In this document: positions 41,554 to 50,237 of the stretch, in pieces | Position numbering within the stretch: position 1 is the stretch's first letter | Layout of the letters: the number at the start of each line of letters is the position of its first letter | DNA from: Candidatus Altimarinota bacterium | GTDB lineage: Bacteria > Patescibacteriota > Gracilibacteria > BD1-5 > UBA6164 | Reading direction: 5' to 3' | DNA length: 64,000 nucleotides | Assembly (NCBI GenBank): GCA_028696815.1 | Contig: JAQVGG010000002.1 | Coordinates: 26,568-90,567, forward strand | The notes under the pieces: model-generated | The model's database searches: none | Seen by the model: the letters and a program-made list of their open reading frames with translations, nothing else | Told to the model about the DNA's origin: nothing | Made by a program: the position numbers and the translations under genes

Positions 41554-42087
41554 ATGAACATAGTATATATTTACTGACCACCTGCTGTCTGAAAACTAAC
41601 AACTGCAAAAGAATTATCCAAAATAACCTGATATAAGATCTTTCATAATCATTTATCTCATGATTTAGTAAGTTCTATATTAAATTATGAAGATAATAAA
41701 GAAATATTTTTTCCTTTAATAAAAGACATGAATTTATTCTTCCTATCAAAAATACCAAATAATATAAAATGACTTATATTAACAAATTGTTACGAAGAAA
41801 ATAAAGATGAAAATTATATTAAATCATTAAAAAAAATACTAAAAACAAATTGATGAGATATAAAATATGTTAGATTAATTTGTGATAAAAATAATTTATT
41901 AGACAGGGTTGAGAATTTAGATAGGAAAAAAACTACTAAACTAAAAGATAGAAATAAATTAGAAATTTTACTAAAAGAAAATAATTATGTAAATAATATA
42001 AAAAACTCTAATACTTTAGTTATTGATAATTCTAATATAAGTCCTGAGGAAGTTGCTTTTAATATAAAGACATATTATAATATATAA
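41554..42087 (+). CDS. P-loop kinase-like NTPase (shikimate kinase/AAA_33-like)
   Basis: A 177-residue protein starting V-Y-I-Y-GPPAVGKLTTAKEL, a Walker A loop G-P-P-A-V-G-K-L-T near residues 7-15. F-H-N-H-L-S-H-D-L follows, as in small phosphotransferases of the AAA_33/chloramphenicol-phosphotransferase type. R-L-I-C-D and a later basic D-R-K-K-T-T-K-L segment could be the lid. The substrate is unknown. It stands alone, about 145 bases after hicA copy 2. Confidence 0.72.
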
Positions 42088-42220
42088 TACTTCTAAAATC
42101 TGGGTTATACTAAAACCATTTAGCAATCTTAGTATTATAAATAAAATAATAATAAAATAAATATTTTCTTCTTTATTACTTTTATGGAGGAAGTTTAAGA
42201 TAATAAACAAATATTAAAAA

Positions 42221-42255
42221 AGCCTTTACTTCTTAGTCAAGGCTTTTTTTGAGTT
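42221..42255 (+). terminator. AAAAAAGCCTTTAC-type terminator
   Basis: AAAAAAGCCTT-TAC, loop TTCTTAGT, CAAGGCTTTTTTT. Confidence 0.82.
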
Positions 42256-42360
42256 TATTCTACTCATGTTTCAGGAGTATGTGAATATTTATTCCCTGCA
42301 ATAAATATTATTTTTATGAAGTATTTATAGTATTTTACTAGTTTTTGAAGAAAAGGTAAA
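42246..42360. pseudogene. Remnant of the 5' end of a surface gene (copy 2)
   Basis: Nearly identical to 38241-38340, again with the broken start (CTGCAAT), showing that the pieces spread as a block together with a terminator. Confidence 0.7.
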
Positions 42361-42377
42361 ATGATATTGTTTAAAGA

Positions 42378-43376
42378 CTAACTTATATCATTTTCTAAAA
42401 CTTTTAACATAAGCTTAATTCAGTTAATATAATCAATATTTTTTAGTTTAGATTTTATCGTATGCTGAAATGCAACTGGTATATTAATTACCGCAACATC
42501 CCATCAATACCTATAAAAAAACAACTGATTTGTTCTTCATAATTCTAAGATAGCAATTTCATCTTGAAGTGGTATATTATTTTTATTTGCAATATCTTTT
42601 ATATAATCAATTTGTATTTTAGGTATTACAAAACTTTCTCCTATATGTTGTATAGCTGGTCAAAATCAAGAAGTCGGTATATTCATATGTAATCCATCAG
42701 TAACTATTGGTTCAGCATATGCAGCATCAATTATATAAACTTTTTTGATGTTTAAGTTTTGTTGAGATAAAAAATACGCTGAAGAATTTTGTCTAATTTC
42801 TTCTCAAGAAGAAAAAACAACAGCAAGTTTTTTTCATTGTTTTATAAAAAAATCTTTTATATGTTTAGCAACACTCAAATTTAAAGCACATCATACTTTA
42901 TTGTCCAATGATGGTGCAATAGTATATTCCTTTCAATTTATTATACTTCTTTTAAATGAAAGTATATCACCTACATTAAATTTATCTTTATAATCTGAGC
43001 TTAGTTTAAAACATCAATTTCATATATAATTTATAATTCAGTAATATTTATTATCTCATTCTGTTTTAAATACATCTGCTCACTCAATTCAATCTAAATA
43101 TCAAAAATTATACTTTCAAATACATCAAACATATATCTCACCATTTTTTATACTGTTAATAAAAAATCAAACTTCATCTATATGAGATTCTAGAACATAA
43201 GTATCTTTAGAATCCAAATCTCAAAAAAATCATATTATATCTCAATTATGGTTAGATATATATTTTCATCAAAAACTCTCTATTGTTTTTTTAAGAAATA
43301 TTGAAAAAGAACTAAAAGATTCTGTTCAAGTTACAGAATCTTTTTCTAAACAGTCTAGTAAAATACTTATTGACAT
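42378..43376 (-). CDS. M42-family metallopeptidase-like protein
   Basis: A 332-residue protein. V-L-E-S-H-I-D-E-V-G-F-F-I near residues 67-79 is the first metal-ligand motif (H-x-D-E). A-P-S-L-D-N-K-V-G-C-A-L-N-L near residue 170 stands in place of the D-D-R-V-G of M42 peptidases, and V-F-S-S-G-E-E-I-R supplies the E-E pair. D-A-A-Y-A-E-P and H-I-G-E-S-F complete the set. M42 enzymes are cobalt/zinc aminopeptidases or tetrahedral aminopeptidases. The D-N-K variant is slightly off the consensus, so activity is uncertain. Confidence 0.65.
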
Positions 43377-43484
43377 ATATATTTAAAGTTACAAATTATC
43401 ATAATGAACATTGTTCTTTAGAAAAACATACAGATATTTTACTATTTATTTCATTATTTCAAGTTTTTACATCAATATATAAAT

Positions 43485-44021
43485 CTAAACCCATTCTTCT
43501 CTCAAAATTCAATAACTTAAAGAATCATAATATTTTCAATCTACAATTCTAGCTTTTATATACTCAGCTTCTTTCTTAAAACCTAATTTTTCTGCAAGTT
43601 TTATCATAGAGATATTTCAAGACCATGTTGTTAATCATAATCTAATTATTTTAGGATTTGCAGTAAATAATTCATCTATCCATATTTTAAAAGCATTTCT
43701 TCAAATTCACTTTCCCCAATTTTTTTCTTCAAATATTACTATACCTGCTTCCATCCACATTGTCTCTTCCGACTTCCAATACCAGTTAACTTCTCACAGT
43801 ATCTCATCAGTATCACTTACAATTAACTTTTTATTTTCTAAAATTTCTTTTTCATTATTTAGTATTTTTTTATGTAAATTATTTACATACTCCTTTAACT
43901 CATTATTTGTCAGCTGCTTAAAATAAGGTCAATTAAACTTATGAAATTTATTTTTAGGATTATTTAATACTAAATATTTTTCTAAATCACTTAACTGGAT
44001 ATTTCTTAATTTTATATTCAT
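43485..44021 (-). CDS. GNAT-family N-acetyltransferase
   Basis: A 178-residue protein of the GNAT_acetyltransferase-3 type. The N-terminus I-K-L-R-N-I-Q-L-S-D-L-E-K-Y is typical of the fold. M-E-A-G-I-V-I-F-E-E-K-N-W-G-K-G-I-G-R-N-A-F-K-I near residues 98-121 has the acetyl-CoA loop (Q/R-x-x-G-x-G/A). L-A-E-K-L-G-F-K-K-E-A-E near residue 150 ends the fold. The acceptor is not known. Like its neighbours, it stands in an accessory region. Confidence 0.85.
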
Positions 44022-44053
44022 ATAAATAATAGTTTAAATTTTAGTTACTTGTA

Positions 44054-44629
44054 TTAAATCCTTTTGGGAGGATTCTCAAAAGTTATTTCTTTTAAAGAAT
44101 TAATGTAATCATAGTCTAGTCATAATTCTTTTTCATATATTTGAAAAGAAGATCCAAATATTCAATTATCATAATCAAATCACAATAGTTCACAATATTT
44201 TTTAACGACCTTTTCATTTTCTCACTCTATCTCTATATAAGGATTTAATCATGGCCAAATATCAAGCATTATTTCTATTTCATGATCTATTTCCCATACT
44301 TCTCTATATGTTTCCTGATAGGATTTTTCCTTTAGTCATAGTTTTCTGAAAATATTTACCATTTCTTGAAAATCTCAAACCATTGTTTCTAATTCACTTA
44401 TAGAGTGAATATCTAGATCTCAAGACTTTTCTTCTTTGTATGTACATGTTATCTTATCTCACTCATCTCTAACCCTTAAATAACTTCATCTTTTATTGCC
44501 TGGTACTTCAAATACTACTCTTTTCATAAGAGTATTTTCTTTTACAAGTTTTCATCAAAGAGATTTAATTTTACTTTTCATCTCTTCAATATTTATATTC
44601 ATAAATACTACCTCATATTCTGTTTTCAT
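44054..44629 (-). CDS. CYTH-domain protein (class IV adenylate cyclase-like/triphosphatase)
   Basis: A 191-residue protein. The N-terminus K-T-E-Y-E-V-V-F is a divergent form of the E-x-E-x-K strand that names CYTH. S-Y-L-R-V-R-D-E and I-T-C-T-Y-K-E-E-K near residues 48-65 are tunnel strands with alternating charged residues, and H-S-I-S-E-L-E-T-M-V and E-I-D-H-E-I-E-I-M-L-D also fit. The family includes triphosphate-tunnel phosphatases and CyaB cyclases. Two internally deleted copies lie at 38936-39036 and 45438-45549, an unusual sign that this gene is prone to recombination. Confidence 0.7.
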
Positions 44630-44778
44630 GATTTTATAATTATTTTAAAATTAATTAATATACTTTCTATTTTATATTTAATTTCTGCCCTACTTTTTCA
44701 GACTTTTTATTTCAAAAAATAACTATTTTAATTATAATAAAAATTAATAATAAATAAAATAATAATAACATTAACATT

Positions 44779-45192
44779 ATGAGTTGTATATTTTGTGATA
44801 TAGTTAATAAGAAAGCTCCTAGTTGGACAGTCTATCAAGATGATCATGTGACTGCTTTTTTTGATTATTTTCCTGCTTCTAAATGACATATATTAATAGT
44901 TCCAAATAATCATTATCCAAATCTTTTTGAAATACCAGAAGACCTGTTAGCTAAAGTTATATGATTATCTAAAAATATTGCTATTTTTTACAAAGAAAAA
45001 ATGTGAATAGAAGATATAAATATCGTGCAATCCAATTGAGAGATAGCATGACAAGAAGTTTTTCATTATCATATGCATCTAGTACCAAGACATAAATGAG
45101 ATAAAGTAAATTTAAAATGGATTCCTGATGAAAGTATTAGAGATGAATATGATAATTTGAAAAATTATATATGTAGCGGTCTTGATAATTAG
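44779..45192 (+). CDS. HIT-family nucleotide hydrolase/transferase
   Basis: A 137-residue protein. S-C-I-F-C-D-I-V-N-K-K-A-P near residues 2-14, A-S-K-G-H-I-L-I-V-P-N-N-H and the catalytic triad V-F-H-Y-H-M-H-L-V-P near residues 96-105 (H-x-H-x-H) are diagnostic. It removes AMP or GMP-like groups from small nucleotide conjugates. It is followed by a terminator. Confidence 0.95.
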
Positions 45193-45205
45193 TAGTTTAA
45201 AGATT

Positions 45206-45243
45206 AAAAAAGTAGAGAGTTTTTTTATTTCACTCTACTTTCT
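45206..45243 (+). terminator. Terminator of the HIT gene
   Basis: AAAAAAGTAGAGAG, loop TTTTTTTATTTCA, CTCTACTTTCT. Confidence 0.78.
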
Positions 45244-45245
45244 AG

Positions 45246-45440
45246 GGAGGCGGTTCAGATGATAACTTTTTTATATGAGAGTTTTATTGTGAATACAATA
45301 AAAAAAAATCTAATATCTTTAAATGGATAAGATTTAATATCAAATTCTTAAAATCTTTATTGAAAGAACAATGATTAAAAGTAAAAATATTATGAGAAAA
45401 TGATTATGGGTATTGTTTAGAGATAAAAAATAGTAATTAA
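45246..45440 (+). pseudogene. Gene fragment lacking a start codon
   Basis: An open frame of 64 codons with two TGA glycines and no start. Its end reads F-K-W-I-R-F-N-I-K-F-L-K-S-L-L-K-E-Q-G-L, then K-V-K-I-L-G-E-N-D-Y. It begins right after a TAG and ends at the copy of the CYTH gene 3' end. I do not recognise the family; the absence of a start suggests a truncated remnant. Confidence 0.45.
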
Positions 45441-45549
45441 ATCCTTTTGGGAGGATTTAGAAAAGTTATTTTCATCAAAGAGATTTAATTTTACTTTTCA
45501 TCTCTTCAATATTTATATTCATAAATACTACCTCATATTCTGTTTTCAT
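45438..45549 (-). pseudogene. Internally deleted copy of the CYTH gene (copy B)
   Basis: It keeps the first 23 codons of the CYTH gene (M-K-T-E-Y-E-V-V-F-M-N-I-N-I-E-E) and is then joined to its last part (AATCCTCCCAAAAGGATTTA). The upstream flank 44630-44760 is also copied at 45550-45690, so the whole region was duplicated before the deletion. Confidence 0.82.
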
Positions 45550-45853
45550 GATTTCACAATTATTTTTAAAATTAATTAATATACTTTCTATTTGATATTT
45601 AATTTCTGCCCTATTTTTTCAGACTTTTTATTTCAAAAAATAACTATTTTAATTATAATAAAAATTAATAATAAATAAAATAATAATAACATAAATATTT
45701 TCTTCTTTACTACTTTTATGGAGGAAGTTTCAGATAATAAATAAATATTAAAAAAGCCTTTACTTCTTCATATTAAAAAAACCAATATTAATTATTTGAA
45801 TTCATAAAAAAGTAGGTATAATATAACTAGAACTTATAATTAATTTATATATT
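45550..45853. other. Duplicated upstream region, no gene
   Basis: 45550-45690 repeats 44630-44760 (AATACTTTCTATTT.ATATTT then AATTTCTGCCCTA); 45671-45775 repeats 42147-42255; 45745-45800 repeats 41405-41465. The stretch is a mosaic of copies; no open gene is found. Confidence 0.7.
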
Positions 45854-46018
45854 ATGCTAAAAACTAAAGAAAAAAAGAAATATGCTATAAATCACTTTGT
45901 TATAAAAAACAAAGAAAATATTTTTTACAAACAAGCTAAAAATCACATATTTGCTGGGTGAAAAGATAGTAAAAACTCTTCTTTAGATATTGATAATATA
46001 GTTTATGGAATTCAGTAA
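45854..46018 (+). CDS. small putative antitoxin
   Basis: A 54-residue protein: M-L-K-T-K-E-K-K-K-Y-A-I-N-H-F-V-I-K-N and K-Q-A-K-N-H-I-F-A-G-G-K-D-S. The basic N-terminus may bind DNA. It overlaps the PIN-toxin gene by 14 bases, the usual order of antitoxin then VapC. A decayed copy of its start is at 40793. No family could be assigned, so the role rests on position. Confidence 0.6.
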
Positions 46019-46397
46019 AGTAATTTTTGATAGCTGTATTTTTATAGCATTTTACAATTCTGATGATTTATTTCATAAAGAAGCTAAAGAAATTTTAGAA
46101 CTATATAAAAACAATATCATTATTGTTTCAAGTTATGTTATACAAGAAGTTGCTACTGTATTAACATACCGTTTCTGAAAAGATAAAGCTGATTTATTTA
46201 TTGATGATATTTTAAACTCAGATAATACTATTATTTCTTCTTCAGATATAATAGAAGAAAGTAGATATTTTAAGTCTATAAAATCAAAGATATCATATAC
46301 TGATATATCATTATTATACCTAGCTGAAAGAAATAAATGTGTTCTTATAACTTTTGATAAACAATTATTAAATTTATATAAAAAAAATAAAACTTAA
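46005..46397 (+). CDS. PIN-domain (VapC-like) ribonuclease toxin
   Basis: A 130-residue protein. V-I-F-D-S-C-I-F-I-A-F-Y near residues 6-17 holds the first acidic residue, V-I-Q-E-V-A-T-V-L the second near residue 48, Y-T-D-I-S-L-L-Y-L-A-E the third near residue 101, and I-T-F-D-K-Q-L-L the fourth near residue 120. This gives the full D-E-D-D set, so the enzyme is probably active. It would cleave tRNA or rRNA when free of its antitoxin. Followed by a terminator. Confidence 0.88.
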
Positions 46398-46401
46398 TAT
46401 T

Positions 46402-46438
46402 AAAAAAGTCTTTACTTCTTCGTCAAGACTTTTTTATA
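46402..46438 (+). terminator. Terminator of the antitoxin/PIN operon
   Basis: AAAAAAGTCTTTACTTCTTC then GTCAAGACTTTTTTA; same design as at 38206 and 42221. Confidence 0.82.
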
Positions 46439-46479
46439 TGCTCAATTTTGAAAATCCAAGATAAAGGTTAAAATAGAAG

Positions 46480-46550
46480 CATTAAGGTTGTAGGTGACAG
46501 GACACTTTGTTTTTAGGAAACAGGTTAACCATACAATCTACCACCTAACT
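46480..46550. repeat. GTTGTAGGTGACAGG...CTACCACCTAACTCC repeat, left flank of four-helix-bundle gene 2
   Basis: GGTTGTAGGTGACAGG and ACAATCTACCACCTAACTCC bracket a short spacer as an inverted pair. The same type of unit is in the right flank (46929-46961) and upstream of tgt and the flavokinase fusion. Confidence 0.65.
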
Positions 46551-46558
46551 CCAAACTT

Positions 46559-46927
46559 ATGAATTGATGATATAAAAATCTCTTGGTATGGCGAAAGTCA
46601 ATAGAATTAAGTTCTAAAATATATAAAATAACAACAGGTTTTCCAAAAGAAGAAATATACTGAATAACAAATCAAATTCGAAGATGTAGTGTTTCAATTC
46701 CCTCAAATATAGCTGAGTGATACTGAAGAAATTGAGAGGGGGAATATAAGCAATTTCTATGAATATCTAGATGATCCTCAAATGAACTAGAAACACAATT
46801 AATCATAGCAAATAATATATGATATCTAGATAATGATAGCTTAGAAGAAATCTTAAAACTATTATCTGAAATCCAAAAAATACTTTATACTTTAATTAAT
46901 AAAACAAATAAATATGAAAAAAAATAA
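46559..46927 (+). CDS. four-helix-bundle protein (S23/IVP family), copy 2
   Basis: A 122-residue protein. Y-K-N-L-L-V-W-R-K-S-I-E-L-S-S-K-I-Y-K near residues 5-23, F-P-K-E-E-I-Y-G-I-T-N-Q-I-R-R-C-S-V-S-I-P-S-N-I-A-E-G-Y near residues 28-55 are textbook signatures. It starts with two TGA glycines at codons 3-4. The gene end overlaps the start of the next gene by 14 bases. Like the copy at 31902, it is framed by short repeats. Confidence 0.92.
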
Positions 46928-49115
46928 TACCTACAACCTACAACCTGCAACCTACAACCTAAAATCAGCTTTCTCCTTTGTAGAAGTGATAATAGTTATC
47001 TCTGTGATTGTACTACTTGCAGTAGTAGCGCTAAATGCTAATACTAGCTACAAAGAAAAAGCAAATACTGTAAAAGTAGAATCAGATAGTAAAACTCTGA
47101 AAGAATCTTTTACACAATACTATCAAGAAATGTGAACTCTTCCAATGCCTGGATGAAACAATAACTATTTCAAAGATGATTGATCATACTGACACACTTG
47201 ATCACCAACAAATTTCTGAGTACATGGATATGTTACTGCTGATACTCTACCAAATAAGTACATAAACTACTTACCTCTTGATCCAAAAACAAATCAATTT
47301 TATGCATATGGTAAAACTCTGACTTGAGCTACTCAATTTGAAATAGCTTCAGTTATATGGAAAAACGCTCTTCCAGAAACAAAACTAGAGTGAAATTATC
47401 CTTGAGAAACTGGACCTATAAGTTTGATAAGAGAATACAATGGACCAAACTTTGTAATGGATAAATCAAAAACTAGTTTCCCATACAATCCTGAAGAATT
47501 ACTATTAACTGCTAAGATAAACAGTTATAGTGGATCTGTAACTATAAATGGAAATGATTTTAATATAGAAAATACTACTCTAGTTTCATGAGATGAGATA
47601 GTAGTTCCTGCCGGATGATATGCTGAATTATACTTTTCTGATGGTTCTAGTTCAGTTTTATGAGATAGTTCTACTAACTCTACTCTAGTGCTTGCTGACA
47701 TGGCTTACAAAGCTGAAAATAACTTAGTTACAAAAATCAAACTAGCATTAAATGCTTGAACATTATGGACAAATGCAACAAGCTTAAATGATGAAAGCGA
47801 ATTTAATGTGTTTACTGCTGATGCTTCTGCCGCTGTTAGATGAACAGTATTTTGAGTGAGTAAAGTTGATGAAAATACTACAAACATAAGTGTAGAAGTA
47901 TGAAAAGTGGCTGTAGCAAAAGTATCTCTATACTGAGAATGAGTCAAATTAGAGGAAGCTATAAAATTAAATGCTATTGACACTCTGCCTATTTATGATA
48001 CTACTTGAACAACAGTAACAGATGGTTGAGAGACATATATAAATGTAGATGAGTGAATAGATTCTCCAAAATGAATAAATATTACAAGTGCTAATTTACC
48101 TATAGGTTGAACTATAGAAAAAATCAACTACAATCTAAGTTCTCTAGAAAATGTAGCTTTAAAATTAAAAAGTATTAGCAGAAATACAGATGATGCATAT
48201 ACTACTCTAACTTTTAAAAATAAAAGAGCGTACTCTTGAGCTATGTTATTTGTATGAAATAATGCTAATGGTTCTATTTGTAATTCTGCTGATAATGATT
48301 TTGTATGTACTACAACTCCAACCCCAACAGTATCTTGAAGTCAAAAAGTAAAACTATGTAAAGATATAAGTTTATGAGCTGAAACTCTACAAACTTGTAC
48401 ACATAGTATAGAGGTTAATCTTGGATTAAATGCAGAACAAACTCCAGAAGATAGCGATAGAGAAACAAAAGAGAATTTAGTAAATGATGATGATTTTAAA
48501 TGTAGTGATAATTTTGAAAGATTTAATTGATGATGTGTAGAGAATAGTCTTTGAGATGATTGGGATTTAGTTGCTTATGCTCCGTATAATGAAAATATAA
48601 CTTTATATGACTCTACGTGAGAAGAATATGCAGTCTCAGATTCTTGAGCTCTTGATACAGATAATTGTTGAGCATGAACAACATGATCATTTTGTACTAT
48701 ATCTGGTTCAAATAAGTGAATTTTTATAGATAATGATGATGGTGATGGTGATGATTTTATAAAATACGAAAACCTAAACCTATCTTGAGACTTTGCGATT
48801 GAGATGAGTGTTCAAAAAAATGCATTGGAACAAAAGTCAACTAAATACCTACTTGATATATTATGATTAGCTTATCCTTGATGAAATTCTTATATAATAT
48901 TTAATTGAACTAATTTATGACCTTATAATTTATCATTTTATAATACTTTTGAAAAAATTATTATAAAAAACTGAGATAGATTAATTATTTGATGAGAAGA
49001 TTTTAATATATCATCTCATAGTATTTCAATAAATGAATTATTTATATGATCAAAAAAGGATAAAGCATGACAAATAAACTGAATAATTGATTATGTAAAG
49101 ATATATAAAAAGTAA
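46914..49115 (+). CDS. large prepilin-like surface protein with FecR-like and LamG-like regions
   Basis: A 733-residue protein. Residues 18-40 read S-A-F-S-F-V-E-V-I-I-V-I-S-V-I-V-L-L-A-V-V-A, a type IV prepilin segment with the conserved E5, preceded by a leader made of the repeat (T-Y-N-L-Q-P-A-T-Y-N-L-K). It should be cleaved by prepilin peptidase and assembled or anchored in the membrane. Residues about 205-265 (S-G-S-V-T-I-N-G, V-S-G-D-E-I-V-V-P-A-G-G-Y-A-E-L-Y-F-S-D-G-S) are FecR-like. From about 550 on a concanavalin/LamG-like region begins (A-Y-A-P-Y-N-E-N-I-T-L-Y-D). Such a combination suggests a surface adhesin. The start could lie further downstream if the repeat-coded leader is not used. 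Confidence 0.75.
46929..46961. repeat. CCTACAACCTACAACCTGCAACCT repeat coding the prepilin leader
   Basis: Four tandem units lie inside the start of the prepilin gene and read in frame as T-Y-N-L-Q-P-A-T-Y-N-L. It is the right flank of the four-helix-bundle gene copy 2. Confidence 0.85.
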
Positions 49116-49123
49116 GATTTAAT

Positions 49124-49166
49124 ATAAAAAGCATATAGTTTTATAAAACTATATGCTTTTTATATT
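49124..49166. terminator. Terminator between the pilin-like gene and a convergent gene
   Basis: AAAAAGCATATAGTTTT, loop AT, AAAACTATATGCTTTTT; perfect 17-bp stem. The stop of the convergent gene lies within it. Confidence 0.9.
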
Positions 49167-49934
49167 TGTATAAAGTATGCTCATAAGCTCTGGAACTACT
49201 TGTAAGAAATTATAGTGAGAATTATTTAAATCAAAGTTATAAAACTGAGTTTTGTATACACATTTTCCTGAAATAAAACTATGTATTACATTATGCAGAC
49301 TTCATAGTTCTCTTGAAGTATTTTTTAATCTCTCTTGCTTCAAAGCTTCATCCATTTTTTCATAGATAAACTGTTTAAATCACTCTTCAGAAAAAATTGG
49401 ATTTTTTAACAATCAAGTAAATAGTACTTCTAATCATCTTTTTCTCATAGATCTTCTACGCTCTAGTGTAGTATCATGATTGAAGTTAAAAATAGATTCA
49501 AGTAACTCAATAGCTTGAGTTGTTTCTTCCTGACTATAAGTCAGATAAGCTATATACTTTCTTTCTTCTTCTGGTATTAAAAACTCTATATTTTTATCTT
49601 TTAGAGCTTTTGGTACTATAAACTCTTCAAAAAGTCTTTCAAAATTGTATTTTCAAAATATGTACTTATCTATTTCTTCTAAAATAGGATCTTGAGTTTG
49701 ATTTCAATTTTTATATCATTTTAAATTATAGTCTTGATTACTAAGAACATAAATACACTCAAGCAGTTTTATAAATTTATTATAAGTCCAATTGTGGGAC
49801 AATTCTTTATCTAACTCCTCTGCGTCCAAAGTAAGTACATTTTTATTTGCATCAAAAAAAGATACAATATCATTTAAATCATAATTTGTATCTTTGTTTA
49901 TGGCATAAGCATTGTAAAGATAAGATATATTCAA
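49149..49934 (-). CDS. hypothetical protein
   Basis: A 261-residue, acidic, helical protein with no signal peptide or membrane segment. It begins M-N-I-S-Y-L-Y-N-A-Y-A-I-N-K-D, with later L-E-R-R-R-S-M-R-K-R-G-L-E-V-L-F near residue 165. No catalytic motif is seen. It is convergent with the pilin-like gene. I do not recognise its family. Start at 49934 is the only in-frame ATG that keeps the whole frame. Confidence 0.55.
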
Positions 49935-49991
49935 AATACTATTATAAAAAGATAATATAAAAATTATATGTATATTTACTAAATAAACAAA

Positions 49992-50224
49992 TTATTGAGC
50001 TACACTTTTTCTCAAATTCTCCCTCATATTATTTATATTAAATGAAATATCTGATTTAACTCAGTTGTCTTCTAAGGCTTTAATTACAGTGGTATTTAAT
50101 AAACTAAAATCTTTAGTTGCATCTATAGAAGCAAAAATAGAGTTTTTAGGAGCTACTTCTCAATAAATTAGTTTCTCCATAAAAGCTACAAGATTTCTTT
50201 TTGCTTGATCTGATAATCAATCCT
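49992..50224 (-). pseudogene. C-terminal fragment of the large heptad-repeat protein
   Basis: 77 codons matching the last part of the protein at 53418-55169: S-D-Q-A-K-R-N-L-V-A-F-M-E-K-L-I-Y-G, F-A-S-I-D-A-T-K-D-F-S-L-L, then N-I-N-N-M-R-E-N-L-R. It ends K-S-V-A-Q instead of R-E-V-K. No start or N-terminal part exists; the radical SAM gene begins its 3' end right next to it. Confidence 0.85.
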
Positions 50225-50237
50225 TTCATTCGGTATA

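Larger units (their letters stand above)
42088..42377. other. Gene-free repeat-derived segment
   Basis: 290 bases with no gene. From about 42147 to 42255 it matches 45671-45775 (AATATTTTCTTCTTTA.TAC then TTTTATGGAGGAAGTTT), then a terminator (42221-42255), then from 42246 to 42360 the surface-gene 5' remnant also present at 38241-38340. Confidence 0.65.

Noticed and set aside
42378..43376. Assignment of the M42-like protein to glutamyl aminopeptidase by name
   Set aside because: Only family-level motifs are visible, and the D-D-R motif is changed to D-N-K; a specific substrate cannot be supported.
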